Source of the DNA: Roseicitreum antarcticum
GTDB lineage: Bacteria > Pseudomonadota > Alphaproteobacteria > Rhodobacterales > Rhodobacteraceae
Reading direction: 5' to 3'
DNA: 64,000 bases
Assembly (NCBI RefSeq): GCF_014681765.1
Contig: NZ_CP061498.1
Span: 1,612,001 to 1,676,000, forward strand
In this document: one piece after another, positions 18,793 through 27,513 of the stretch
Layout: every line of letters starts with the position of its first letter
Numbering within the stretch: the stretch's first letter is position 1
Position numbers and translations under genes: made by a program
The notes under the pieces: model-generated
Seen by the model: only the letters and a program-made list of their open reading frames with translations
What the model was told of the DNA's origin: nothing
The model's database searches: none

Positions 18793-20772
18793 CTATTCCG
18801 CCGCAACCGGGCGGTCGCCGAACAGCCCGACGATATCCATCATGATGCGGTTCAGCTCAAAATCCTTGGGTGTGTAGACGGCTGCGACGCCCATGGCGCG
18901 CAGGGCCGCAGCATCATCCTCGGGGATGATGCCGCCGACAACCACCGGAATATGGCCCAGCCCCTCGGCCCGCAGGCGTTCCATGAGATCGGCCATCAGC
19001 GGCATGTGGCTGCCCGACAGGATCGACAAACCGACAACATGCGCGCGTTCTTCGCGCACGGCAGTGATGATTTCCAGCGGGGTCAGGCGGATGCCTTCGT
19101 AGTGGATATCCATGCCGCAGTCGCGCGCGCGCGTGGCGATCTGTTCGGCACCGTTGGAATGGCCGTCCAGCCCCGGCTTGCCAACCAGAAACTTCAGCCG
19201 CCGCCCCAACCGCGCCGAAACCGCATCGACGGCTTCGCGGATGTCATCCAGCCCTTCGGTGCGGTTCGAGGGGTTGCGCGACACGCCGGTGGGCGCGCGG
19301 TATTCGCCAAAAGCTGCGCGGATCACGCCCGCCCATTCGCCGGTGGTGCAGCCTGCCTTGGCCGCTGCGATTGACGGCGGCATGATGTTCGCGCCCGACT
19401 GCGCGGCGTCGCGCAACGCGTCAAGCGCCGCCTGAACAGCGCCCGCGTCGCGGCGGATGCGCCAGTCGTTCAGCCGGGCGATCTGGTCCGCCTCGGCATC
19501 CGCATCGGCCACCATGATGGACCCCTCGCCGGTCGTCAGCGGGCTGGGTTCGGTCGTGGTATAGCGGTTGACGCCGACGACGACGGTGCTGCCCGCCTCG
19601 ATCCCGCTGATCCGGTCGGCGTTGGCTTCCACCAGCCGGGATTTCATGTATTCGATCGCCTTCACCGCGCCACCCATATCGTCGATCAGCGCCAGTTCGG
19701 CCCGCGCGCCGTCCTTCAGTTCGGCCACTTTCCGGTCCACGGCAGGGTTGTTGTCGAATAGGTCATCGTATTCCAGCAAGTCGGTTTCGAGCGCGAGGAT
19801 CTGTTGCAGCCGCAGCGACCATTGCTGATCCCAGGGGCGCGGCAGGCCCAGCGCCTCATTCCAGGCGGGCAGTTGCACGGCGCGGGCGCGCGCGCGTTTC
19901 GACAGGGTGACCGCCATGGCCTCGATCAAGATGCGGTAGACGTTGTTTTCGGGCTGCTGCTCGGTCAGGCCCAGGCTGTTGACCTGCACACCATACCGGA
20001 AACGGCGGTATTTCGGGTCGGTCACACCGTAACGGTCGCGGCAGATCTCATCCCACAGATCGACAAAGGCGCGCATCTTGCACATCTCGGTCACGAAACG
20101 GATGCCCGCGTTCACGAAGAAGCTGATGCGCCCCACCATGTCGGGGAAATCGGCGGGCGAAACCTTCGTTTTGAGGTCATCGAGCACGGCGCAGGCAGTG
20201 GCCAGTGCAAATGCAAGCTCTTGCCCCGGGGTCGCGCCGGCCTCTTGCAGGTGGTAGGAACAGATGTTCATCGGGTTCCATTTTGGCAGATGCTCACGCG
20301 TGTAGGCCGCCACATCCGTAATCATGCGCAGGCTGGGCTCGGGCGGGCAGATATAGGTGCCGCGCGACAGGTATTCCTTGATGATGTCGTTCTGCACCGT
20401 GCCTTGCAGGGCGGAAACATCGGCACCTTGCTCTTCTGCCACGGCGATGTAGAGCGCCAGTAACCAGGGCGCGGTGGCGTTGATGGTCATCGAGGTGTTC
20501 ATCTGTTCCAGCGGGATCGCATCAAACAGCGCGCGCATGTCGCCCAGATGCGCGACCGGGACGCCAACCTTGCCCACCTCGCCGCGCGCCAGAATGTGGT
20601 CGCTGTCATACCCCGTCTGCGTCGGCAGGTCGAAAGCCACGGACAACCCGGTCTGCCCCTTTGACAGGTTGTTGCGATAGAGCGCGTTGGAGGCATGGGC
20701 AGTCGAATGCCCAGCATAGGTGCGAAACAGCCAGGGTTTGTCACGGGTCGCCCCGGTCATAGGGTGGGTCAT
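18793..20772 (-). CDS. ecm: Ethylmalonyl-CoA mutase
   Basis: Ecm is a coenzyme-B12 mutase converting ethylmalonyl-CoA to methylsuccinyl-CoA. The 659-residue, single-chain protein has the mutase barrel first (KPWLFRTYAGHSTAHASNALYR, FDLPTQTGYDSD) and a C-terminal B12 domain from about residue 525 with DGHSNG (the DxHxxG motif). The N-terminus is shorter and differs from methylmalonyl-CoA mutase, and ccr lies nearby as in R. sphaeroides, which supports Ecm. ATG at 20772 has GGAGG 6 bases upstream; the GTG at 20784 lacks this. The C-terminal VAAE ends the protein intact. Confidence 0.94.
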   Translation of the reverse strand: MTHPMTGATRDKPWLFRTYAGHSTAHASNALYRNNLSKGQTGLSVAFDLPTQTGYDSDHILARGEVGKVGVPVAHLGDMRALFDAIPLEQMNTSMTINATAPWLLALYIAVAEEQGADVSALQGTVQNDIIKEYLSRGTYICPPEPSLRMITDVAAYTREHLPKWNPMNICSYHLQEAGATPGQELAFALATACAVLDDLKTKVSPADFPDMVGRISFFVNAGIRFVTEMCKMRAFVDLWDEICRDRYGVTDPKYRRFRYGVQVNSLGLTEQQPENNVYRILIEAMAVTLSKRARARAVQLPAWNEALGLPRPWDQQWSLRLQQILALETDLLEYDDLFDNNPAVDRKVAELKDGARAELALIDDMGGAVKAIEYMKSRLVEANADRISGIEAGSTVVVGVNRYTTTEPSPLTTGEGSIMVADADAEADQIARLNDWRIRRDAGAVQAALDALRDAAQSGANIMPPSIAAAKAGCTTGEWAGVIRAAFGEYRAPTGVSRNPSNRTEGLDDIREAVDAVSARLGRRLKFLVGKPGLDGHSNGAEQIATRARDCGMDIHYEGIRLTPLEIITAVREERAHVVGLSILSGSHMPLMADLMERLRAEGLGHIPVVVGGIIPEDDAAALRAMGVAAVYTPKDFELNRIMMDIVGLFGDRPVAAE

Positions 20773-20859
20773 CGGGGCCTCCACAGGGTTGCGAGATCAT
20801 CGCGCAACATTCTTACCAAATGCATGATGCGGGCGCAAGATCATGTCAAGAACGAATTG

Positions 20860-20872
20860 CTGCAATGCGGCA
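20860..20872. promoter_or_regulatory. CTGC-N3-GCGGCA motif upstream of ecm
   Basis: CTGCAATGCGGCA lies 88 bases upstream of the ecm start and 73 upstream of the divergent acyltransferase start. It matches motifs before mcl2 and ccr at 12 of 13 and 11-12 of 13 positions. A second inverted repeat, GTTGCG-N9-CGCAAC (20788-20808), lies just before the ecm ribosome site. Confidence 0.5.
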
Positions 20873-20944
20873 CAGCGGCACCGGATCCATGATGCCCTCA
20901 CACGCCCCATTGCCCCCCTTTCTCCGTTGCGCCACTGTGCGCTG

Positions 20945-22375
20945 ATGTCTGATCCGATCACGCTTCCTTTCTGGCTGCTGTCACTGATCCTCGTCTTTGC
21001 CGGGGCGTCATTTCTATCGCATTTTCTGTTCCCCTCGGTGCGCTGGTTCTTCCGCCGCCGGATGGAGCGTGCTGTCGAACGTCTGAACCAGCGGCTGGAG
21101 CGTCCGATCCAGCCCTTCAAGCTGATGCGCCGCAAGGACATGATCATCCGGCTGATCTATGATCCGCAGGTGATGGAGGCCGTGGTCGAATACGCGCGGG
21201 AAAACAACGTGCCCGAAAGCGTGGCCTTCCAGTGCGCGCGCTCTTACGCGCGCGAGATAGTGCCCGCTTTTTCCGCCGCAACCTATTTCGGCTTTGCGAT
21301 CCGGGTGACGCGGCGTTTGTCGCGCGCGCTCTACAAGGTGCGGCTGGCGCAGCATGATGACCTGCCGATCCGCGACATCGACAAGAAGGCGTCGGTGGTC
21401 TTCGTGATGAACCATCGGTCCAACATGGATTACGTGCTGGTGACCTGGCTGGCGGCCCAACGCTCGGCCATTTCCTATGCCGTGGGAGAATGGGCGCGGA
21501 TCTGGCCCTTGCAGGCGCTGATCCGGTCGATGGGGGCGTATTTCATCCGGCGGCGGTACCTGAGCCCGCTTTATCGCCGGGTGCTGGCGCGCTATGTGCA
21601 GATGGCGACGCATGAGGGTGTGACGCAGGCGATCTTTCCCGAAGGCGGGTTGAGCCTGGATGGCGGGGTCGGTCCCGGCAAGAAGGGGCTTTTGCACTAT
21701 ATCGTCAGCGATTTCCAACTGGATGACGGGCGTGATGTCGTCTTTATCCCGGTCGGGTTGAATTATGACCGGGTGCTGGAAGACCGCGTGCTGATCGCTG
21801 CTGCTGCCAACAAGGAACGGCGGTTTCGGGTGCGCGGCAGTGCGATCTTCGGCTTCATCGCGCGGCATCTGTGGAACCGTGTGCGTGGCCGGTTCCAGAG
21901 TTTTGGCTATGCTGCCGTGTGTTATGGCCGTCCGATCTCGTTGGAACACTACCTGCGCGCCACGCCTGCGGCGACGACCGACGATCTTGCTGCCACGCTG
22001 ATGGCGGCGATCACGGCGACCGTGCCGGTGCTGCCAGTGCCTCTGGTCGCGGCAGCGCTGTCGGGCGCGCCTGCATCCGACCGCGCGGCGCTGGATGCGA
22101 CGGCCGAAGACCTTGTCACGCAACTGCGCGCGCGCGGCGTCAGGCTTCACCTGCCTGACGGCAATATCGCACAGGCTGTGACGGCGGGTCTGGAAACGTT
22201 GCTGCTGCGCAAGCTGGTCATCGCGGACGGCGACACTTTGCGCATCGCCAAGGGAGAGGACGCTATTGTCGCCTTCTATGCGAAATCAGTGCAACAGCAT
22301 CTTGACCGCATACAGCCCGCGACCGCCCCCGAACCGACCGTCTGCCTGACACTTCAATCACCCACCGAGACATAA
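20945..22375 (+). CDS. PlsB-like glycerol-3-phosphate/lysophospholipid acyltransferase
   Basis: A 476-residue acyltransferase of the PlsB/PlsC superfamily with an N-terminal membrane helix (residues 8-30). Acyltransferase motifs are in order: FVMNHRSNMDYVL (HX4D catalytic motif), GAYFIRRRY, IFPEGGLSLDGG and FIPVGLNYDRV. The substrate is probably glycerol-3-phosphate with an acyl donor, giving lysophosphatidate, but a lysophospholipid acceptor is possible. It is shorter than E. coli PlsB (about 800 residues). The ATG at 20945 fits the domain start. It is divergent from ecm and is followed, after 122 bases, by ccr. Confidence 0.82.
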   Translation: MSDPITLPFWLLSLILVFAGASFLSHFLFPSVRWFFRRRMERAVERLNQRLERPIQPFKLMRRKDMIIRLIYDPQVMEAVVEYARENNVPESVAFQCARSYAREIVPAFSAATYFGFAIRVTRRLSRALYKVRLAQHDDLPIRDIDKKASVVFVMNHRSNMDYVLVTWLAAQRSAISYAVGEWARIWPLQALIRSMGAYFIRRRYLSPLYRRVLARYVQMATHEGVTQAIFPEGGLSLDGGVGPGKKGLLHYIVSDFQLDDGRDVVFIPVGLNYDRVLEDRVLIAAAANKERRFRVRGSAIFGFIARHLWNRVRGRFQSFGYAAVCYGRPISLEHYLRATPAATTDDLAATLMAAITATVPVLPVPLVAAALSGAPASDRAALDATAEDLVTQLRARGVRLHLPDGNIAQAVTAGLETLLLRKLVIADGDTLRIAKGEDAIVAFYAKSVQQHLDRIQPATAPEPTVCLTLQSPTET

Positions 22376-22428
22376 AGTTACCCAAAAACATATTTTACTG
22401 TTGCATTGTTGCGTGGCCAGATTTACCT

Positions 22429-22465
22429 ATGCTGCAACCGCCGCATTCATTCTGCATTGCGGCAT
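22429..22465. promoter_or_regulatory. Inverted repeat and CTGC-N3-GCGGCA motif upstream of ccr
   Basis: CTGCATTGCGGCA at 22452-22464 ends 33 bases before the ccr ATG. With ATGCTGCAA at 22429-22437 it forms a long imperfect inverted repeat (ATGCTGCAA ... TTGCGGCAT, one mismatch). The same 13-mer, with one or two changes, precedes mcl2 and ecm. Confidence 0.5.
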
Positions 22466-22497
22466 CACGCATCAACGGCAGGATGAGGGAACTTTCG

Positions 22498-23790
22498 ATG
22501 GCTTTGGATGTAGACGCAGGACTGGCGACCTATGACGCCCCCGAGAAAGATCTGTACGAGATTGGGGAGATGCCGCCCTTCGGCCATGTGCCGCGCCAGA
22601 TGTACGCTTGGACCATCCGGCGAGAGCGTCACGGCGAACCCGAACAGGCGATGCAGATCGAAGTGGTCGATACGCCAAAAGTCGATAGCCACGAAGTGCT
22701 GGTGCTGGTGATGGCGGCGGGCGTCAATTACAACGGCGTCTGGGCAGGGCTGGGAAAGCCGATCAGTCCGTTTGACGTGCACAAGGCCGAATTCCACATC
22801 GCCGGGTCAGATGCCTCGGGCATCGTCTGGGCGGTGGGCGACAAGGTCAAACGCTGGAAAATCGGCGATGAGGTTGTGATCCACTGCAATCAGGACGATG
22901 GCGACGATGAAGAATGCAATGGCGGCGATCCGATGTATTCGCCCAGCCAGCGCATCTGGGGCTATGAAACCCCGGACGGGTCGTTCGCGCAATTCACCTG
23001 CGTGCAGTCGCAGCAGTTGCTGCATCGCCCGCGCCACCTGACGTGGGAGGAATCAGCCTGTTACACCCTGACGCTGGCCACCGCCTACCGCATGCTGTTC
23101 GGGCATGAGCCGCATGACCTGAAACCGGGGCAGAACGTGCTGGTCTGGGGCGCCTCGGGGGGCCTCGGGTCCTATGCGATCCAGTTGATCAACGCGGCCG
23201 GGGCGAACGCCATCGGCGTGATCTCCGAGGAGGACAAGCGCAGCTTCGTCATGGGGCTGGGCGCCAAAGGCGTGATAAACCGTAAGGATTTCAAGTGTTG
23301 GGGCCAATTGCCCACCGTCAACACCCCCGAATACAACGAATGGCTGAAAGAGGCACGGCGCTTTGGCAAGGCGATCTGGGACATTACCGGCAAAGGTATC
23401 AGCGTCGACATGGTATTCGAACACCCCGGCGAGGCGACATTCCCTGTCTCGGCGCTGGTGTGCAAGAAGGGCGGCATGGTGGTGATCTGCGCGGGCACCA
23501 CCGGGTTCAACTGCACCTTCGACGTGCGCTACATGTGGATGCACCAGAAACGCCTGCAGGGGTCGCATTTCGCGCATCTCAAACAGGCGGCGGCGGCGAA
23601 CAAGCTGATGCTGGAACGCCGGCTGGACCCCTGCATGTCCGAGGTTTTTCCCTGGGCCGAGATCCCAGCCGCGCATACCAAGATGCTGCGCAATGAGCAT
23701 AAGCCCGGCAACATGGCCGTGCTGGTCCAGGCACCGCTGACCGGGCTGCGCACCTTCGCCGACACACTGGAAGCCAGCCGCAAGGCGTGA
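22498..23790 (+). CDS. ccr: Crotonyl-CoA carboxylase/reductase
   Basis: Ccr reductively carboxylates crotonyl-CoA with NADPH and CO2 to ethylmalonyl-CoA, the entry and key step of the ethylmalonyl-CoA pathway. The 430-residue length equals that known for the R. sphaeroides enzyme. It is a medium-chain reductase: GROES-like part with AAGVNYNGVWAGLG, a long CCR-type insertion around CNQDDGDDEECNGGDPMYS, NADPH-binding VWGASGGLGSYAIQL, and C-terminal MWMHQKRLQGSHFAHL, whose His residues lie near the CO2 pocket in characterised homologues. ATG at 22498 is chosen because GAGGGA precedes it and MALDVDAGL is the usual start. A strong terminator follows. Confidence 0.97.
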   Translation: MALDVDAGLATYDAPEKDLYEIGEMPPFGHVPRQMYAWTIRRERHGEPEQAMQIEVVDTPKVDSHEVLVLVMAAGVNYNGVWAGLGKPISPFDVHKAEFHIAGSDASGIVWAVGDKVKRWKIGDEVVIHCNQDDGDDEECNGGDPMYSPSQRIWGYETPDGSFAQFTCVQSQQLLHRPRHLTWEESACYTLTLATAYRMLFGHEPHDLKPGQNVLVWGASGGLGSYAIQLINAAGANAIGVISEEDKRSFVMGLGAKGVINRKDFKCWGQLPTVNTPEYNEWLKEARRFGKAIWDITGKGISVDMVFEHPGEATFPVSALVCKKGGMVVICAGTTGFNCTFDVRYMWMHQKRLQGSHFAHLKQAAAANKLMLERRLDPCMSEVFPWAEIPAAHTKMLRNEHKPGNMAVLVQAPLTGLRTFADTLEASRKA

Positions 23791-23817
23791 TCGTGATACG
23801 GTGCGGATGCATTTCAC

Positions 23818-23844
23818 AAAGGCCGCCGAACCCCGGCGGCCTTT
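23818..23844 (+). terminator. Terminator of ccr
   Basis: AAAGGCCGCCG and CGGCGGCCTTT form a perfect 11-bp stem with a 5-base loop, followed by GGTCGTTTT. It starts 28 bases after the ccr stop. Confidence 0.9.
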
Positions 23845-23961
23845 GGTCGTTTTACGTTGGCCGCGTCAACCAAATGTAAAGGGACGGCCCCTAGCGTAAG
23901 GTCAGGATCATAACGCCAGGCTGCGTGTCGGCTGGCCACCTTTGCTACAGGAGTACCTTGA

Positions 23962-24147
23962 ATGCCGCATGACTGGCTAATGAATGTTCTCAATGACCTG
24001 CGCGCCTATGCGCTGCGCAACGGCCTTCCCGCGATCGCCAATCAGATGGGCGAGGCGCGCATCGTCGCGGCGGCAGAACTCGCCGCGCTGGAAGAGCAAT
24101 CAGCATCCACGCGCCCGCCACAGGCGGTCTGCTATACCGGTCACTGA
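23962..24147 (+). CDS. Small hypothetical protein
   Basis: A 61-residue mostly helical protein (MNVLNDLRAYALRNGLPAIA, then GEARIVAAAELAALEEQ). It is supported by a CAGGAG ribosome site 8 bases before the ATG and normal composition. No signal peptide or membrane segment. It lies 108 bases upstream of the helicase gene and might be cotranscribed with it. Family not recognised. Confidence 0.55.
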   Translation: MPHDWLMNVLNDLRAYALRNGLPAIANQMGEARIVAAAELAALEEQSASTRPPQAVCYTGH

Positions 24148-24255
24148 CGCGGGCTGGCTGCGGGCGCGTGCCGCGTCACTTATCATGGCACTGCCCCCCA
24201 TAGCATGGCTGATCCAGTCTGGTCAGCGCGCCGCCGGTTGGGTAGTGTCCGCCGC

Positions 24256-25788
24256 ATGGATGTACCTGCCTTGCAATTCTCGGACGATCAGGCCGAAGCT
24301 TGGGACCGCGTCGCACAAACGCTGCGGCTGGGCGGCGTGGACCTCCTCGATGCCTCGACCCTGCCCGCGCCAGATGCCGATCCGCAGATCCTTGCGGTGC
24401 TGGGCAAGGCCGGGTCTGGCAAGACGATGCTGCTGGCCGAGTTGACGAAGGCATTGCGGGCCGCCGGGGTGAATATCGTGTCCGGCGATTATGAAGGGCG
24501 ACGCCGCAATGACCGCCGCACCCTTGCCATTTTGGCACCGACCAACAAGGCTGCCAGTGTGCTGCGCAACCGTGGCGTACCGGCAACGACGATTCATCGC
24601 ATCCTCTACACGCCGGTTTATGACCCGGAATATGAAAAGATCGCCGAATGGCTGGCGGGCAACGGGCCGCGCCCCGATATGCCCGACCTTGGAGAAACCG
24701 CGCTGGACCGCGCTGCCGCTTTTTATGCCACGGTCAGTTCCATCCCCGGGGCGCTGGCAGCGGCGGGGCTGCGCGGGTCGGATTTCATCAAGGGCTGGAA
24801 GCGGCGCGACGATCCGCTGGATATCGGTTTTGTCGACGAAAGCTCGATGCTGGATGCCCGGCAACTCGACGACCTGCGCGAGATCTTTCCAACACTGGTC
24901 CTGTTCGGCGATCCGGCGCAGCTTGCCCCCGTCGGCCAGTCGGGCGAAATGGTGTTCGACAAGCTGGGCGCGCCACGCCAGTTGCATCTGAGCCGCATCC
25001 ACCGGCAGGCGCTCGACAACCCGATCCTCGACCTCGCGCATGCGCTTGGCGACCCTGATCTGAGCTTCGAGGAATTCGAGCGCCGGATTGAAGACGCCGC
25101 CCGCACGGATGACCGTGTGGTGGTGGCGCAGCGGGTGGAATCCGACCTGATGGCACGGTCGCCCGTGCTGGTATGGCGCAACGCCACGCGCATCCGGCTG
25201 ATCCACGCCTTCCGCGCGGCGTTCGGCGCGCCTGACACCGAATTGCTGCCCGGCGAACCGCTGATCTGTGACGGGCTTGAACTGCCGTTGAAACACCGCA
25301 AGAAACGCATCGATCTGGAGGCGCGCGGCCTGATCAAGGGCGCACAGGTGGTCTATCTGGGGCCGGGGCGCAAGCCGGGCTTCTCACGGCTGCATGTCTT
25401 CGGGGCTGAGGAGCCGCAGGTCTCGGCAGCCTCCATCGTCAAGATCGAACGCGAGGGCGAAGAGGAACCCTTCATCCCCTTTGCCGCGCATATGGGGGCC
25501 GCGTTCCTGCACGGGGCCGCCGTCACCATCCACAAGGCACAAGGTTCACAATGGCCGCAGGTGCAGGTCTTTGCGCCCGACCTCTGGGCGGCCGCGCGTG
25601 CCGGACGGACCGAGGCCGGGATTCCCCTGTGGAAACGGCTGGCCTATGTCGCCATCACCCGCGCTGAAACCCGATTGTTCTGGGTGGTGCGCAACCGACT
25701 TGCCCGCCCTTCTGGCCCGCTGACCACCGATGATCTGGGCGGGGTCAAGGCGCCGCTGGCACTGACGGCGACCGAAGACTTATTGTAA
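24256..25788 (+). CDS. RecD-like ATP-dependent DNA helicase
   Basis: A 510-residue superfamily-1 helicase. Visible motifs are Walker A VLGKAGSGKTMLLAEL near residue 48, LAILAPTNKAASVLRNRGV (motif Ia), DIGFVDESSMLD (motif II), LVLFGDPAQLAPVG (motif III), and VTIHKAQGSQWPQV plus YVAITRAETRLFWVV (motifs V-VI) near the C-terminus. The last set is the UvrD-like C-terminal pattern of RecD/TraA helicases. It stands apart from recBC, and related alphaproteobacterial proteins are annotated only as AAA-family helicases. ATG at 24256 fits the conserved start DVPALQFSDDQAEAW; an earlier ATG at 24205 is possible. Confidence 0.88.
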   Translation: MDVPALQFSDDQAEAWDRVAQTLRLGGVDLLDASTLPAPDADPQILAVLGKAGSGKTMLLAELTKALRAAGVNIVSGDYEGRRRNDRRTLAILAPTNKAASVLRNRGVPATTIHRILYTPVYDPEYEKIAEWLAGNGPRPDMPDLGETALDRAAAFYATVSSIPGALAAAGLRGSDFIKGWKRRDDPLDIGFVDESSMLDARQLDDLREIFPTLVLFGDPAQLAPVGQSGEMVFDKLGAPRQLHLSRIHRQALDNPILDLAHALGDPDLSFEEFERRIEDAARTDDRVVVAQRVESDLMARSPVLVWRNATRIRLIHAFRAAFGAPDTELLPGEPLICDGLELPLKHRKKRIDLEARGLIKGAQVVYLGPGRKPGFSRLHVFGAEEPQVSAASIVKIEREGEEEPFIPFAAHMGAAFLHGAAVTIHKAQGSQWPQVQVFAPDLWAAARAGRTEAGIPLWKRLAYVAITRAETRLFWVVRNRLARPSGPLTTDDLGGVKAPLALTATEDLL

Positions 25789-25798
25789 TTGGGCGCGC

Positions 25799-26563
25799 CT
25801 AAGACCGGATCAGCCGGAACAACGCCGACGCGCCCCAGCCAAAAAACACCGCCATCAGCAGCGCAAGCCCGGCGTAAAGCGGTGGATATTCATAGGCAAG
25901 GTTGTACAACCACCGCTCGAACACGGCTTTTTGCACGTAGATCTGGGTCTGATACCGGTCAATCACCGCGCCATTGCGGATCAGGAAGACATTGGTGACG
26001 TACGTGCCCTCCACCAGGTTCTTCGGCAGATTGATCGTCGTGCGGAACAAGGTATTGCGGTCGATCTCGACCCCCACGCCCAGATCCTGGTAGAGGCTGG
26101 CATTTTCGCGAATGCGGATCAACGCCTCGGTGAATTCGCCGGGGTTCTCGATCCCGGCGTCGCGCCGGGCCTCGTATATCGCGCGGCGGATCGAAATGCG
26201 GTTTCGGGTATCCGCCTCGAAGCTCAGGATCTCATCCAGCGGGCCACTGCTGGCCACTGCATAGAAACTGGGCGCGGTGCGGATGCGCACCGAATCGACA
26301 TTCACCCAGATGCCCGCGCGGCGTTCCTTGCGCCAGACCGTCAAAGCCGAGGGCGGCCCCTCGACCGTCACGATCACATCCAGCGGTGCGTCCGCGTCAA
26401 TCGGGGTTTCGCGCGTGATCGCGCCAAAGACCAGGATTTCGGAACCGCGGAAATTGGCTGTCAGCGACACATTGTTCTGGCTAAGCCCCGCCACCACGCC
26501 TTCGGCCCGCGCAACCTGCGTCAGCGCCAGAAGCATCAGGCACATGCCGAAAATCAGACGCAT
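25799..26563 (-). CDS. TIGR02186-family membrane-anchored periplasmic protein
   Basis: A 254-residue protein with a signal peptide (ending near RAEG, residues 1-21), a periplasmic beta-rich domain and one C-terminal membrane helix (LYAGLALLMAVFFGWGASAL). It matches the TIGR02186 conserved alphaproteobacterial family. The ATG overlaps the stop of the upstream TSUP exporter gene by one base, so both are made together. The recurrent pairing suggests it assists the exporter, but no function is established. Confidence 0.85.
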   Translation of the reverse strand: MRLIFGMCLMLLALTQVARAEGVVAGLSQNNVSLTANFRGSEILVFGAITRETPIDADAPLDVIVTVEGPPSALTVWRKERRAGIWVNVDSVRIRTAPSFYAVASSGPLDEILSFEADTRNRISIRRAIYEARRDAGIENPGEFTEALIRIRENASLYQDLGVGVEIDRNTLFRTTINLPKNLVEGTYVTNVFLIRNGAVIDRYQTQIYVQKAVFERWLYNLAYEYPPLYAGLALLMAVFFGWGASALFRLIRS

Positions 26564-27483
26564 CAGAACTGCCCCGGCACGGTGATCGAATAGAGTTCCG
26601 CCGGCGGCCACAGCAGATCGAACGCAATCTTGCCCGACACCAGCAGCACCAGAACGGCCAACAGAATGCGCAATTGTTCCGCCTTCAGCCGCAGACCCAG
26701 CGTCGCACCGATCTGCGCGCCGATCACCCCGCCAAGGATCAGCAAAAACCCCAGCAGAATATCCACCGATTGCGAGGTGATCGCATGCATGGCCGTGGTG
26801 AAGGCCGCGACAAAAATGATCTGGAAGAGGGAGGTGCCGACGACCACCTTGGTGGGCATGCCCAGCAGGTAGATCATTGCGGGAACCATGATGAAGCCAC
26901 CGCCAACCCCCATGATGGCCGCCAGAATACCCACGGCGACCCCCACAACGAGCGGCGGGATCACGCTGATATACAGGCCAGAGGTACGGAATTTCATCTT
27001 CAGCGGCAGATTATGCACCCAGATATGGGTGTGCAACTTGCGGCGTGGCACGTCCGATCGCGAGGCCCGGCGCAGGGCGCGCAGGCTTTCCTGAAGCATC
27101 ATCAGGCCGATGACGCCCAGAAACAGCACATAAGACAACTGCACGAACAGGTCGATCTGGCCCAGCGCGCTCATCCAGTTGAAAATGCCGATACCAATGA
27201 CCGACCCAACCATCCCGCCGATCAGAAGGACGGTGCCCATGCGCAGATCGACGGTCTTGCGCTTCAGATGCGCCAGCACGCCCGAGACAGAGGACGCCAC
27301 AACCTGATTGACCCCGGTGGCCACCGCAACCGCAGGCGGTATGCCGATGAAGAACAGCAGTGGCGTGATCAGGAAGCCGCCGCCAACGCCAAACATGCCC
27401 GAAAGAAGACCAACCCCACCCCCGACCCCCAGCAACACCAGCGCGTTGACGGAGATTTCTGCGATTGGCAGGTAGATTTGCAC
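26563..27483 (-). CDS. TSUP (TauE/SafE) family anion exporter
   Basis: A 306-residue integral membrane protein with about eight helices in two repeats. Each repeat carries the family signature: GMFGVGGGFLITPLLFFIGIPPAVAVATG at residues 29-57 and AIMGVGGGFIMVPAMIYLLGMPTKVVVGT further on. TSUP members export sulfite, sulfoacetate or other small anions, but the substrate here is unknown. No sulfur-oxidation gene lies nearby. It is the first gene of a two-gene unit with the TIGR02186 protein. Confidence 0.92.
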   Translation of the reverse strand: MQIYLPIAEISVNALVLLGVGGGVGLLSGMFGVGGGFLITPLLFFIGIPPAVAVATGVNQVVASSVSGVLAHLKRKTVDLRMGTVLLIGGMVGSVIGIGIFNWMSALGQIDLFVQLSYVLFLGVIGLMMLQESLRALRRASRSDVPRRKLHTHIWVHNLPLKMKFRTSGLYISVIPPLVVGVAVGILAAIMGVGGGFIMVPAMIYLLGMPTKVVVGTSLFQIIFVAAFTTAMHAITSQSVDILLGFLLILGGVIGAQIGATLGLRLKAEQLRILLAVLVLLVSGKIAFDLLWPPAELYSITVPGQF

Positions 27484-27513
27484 GCCGGGGTCCAGTTCAG
27501 CCGTTTGCGTCGG

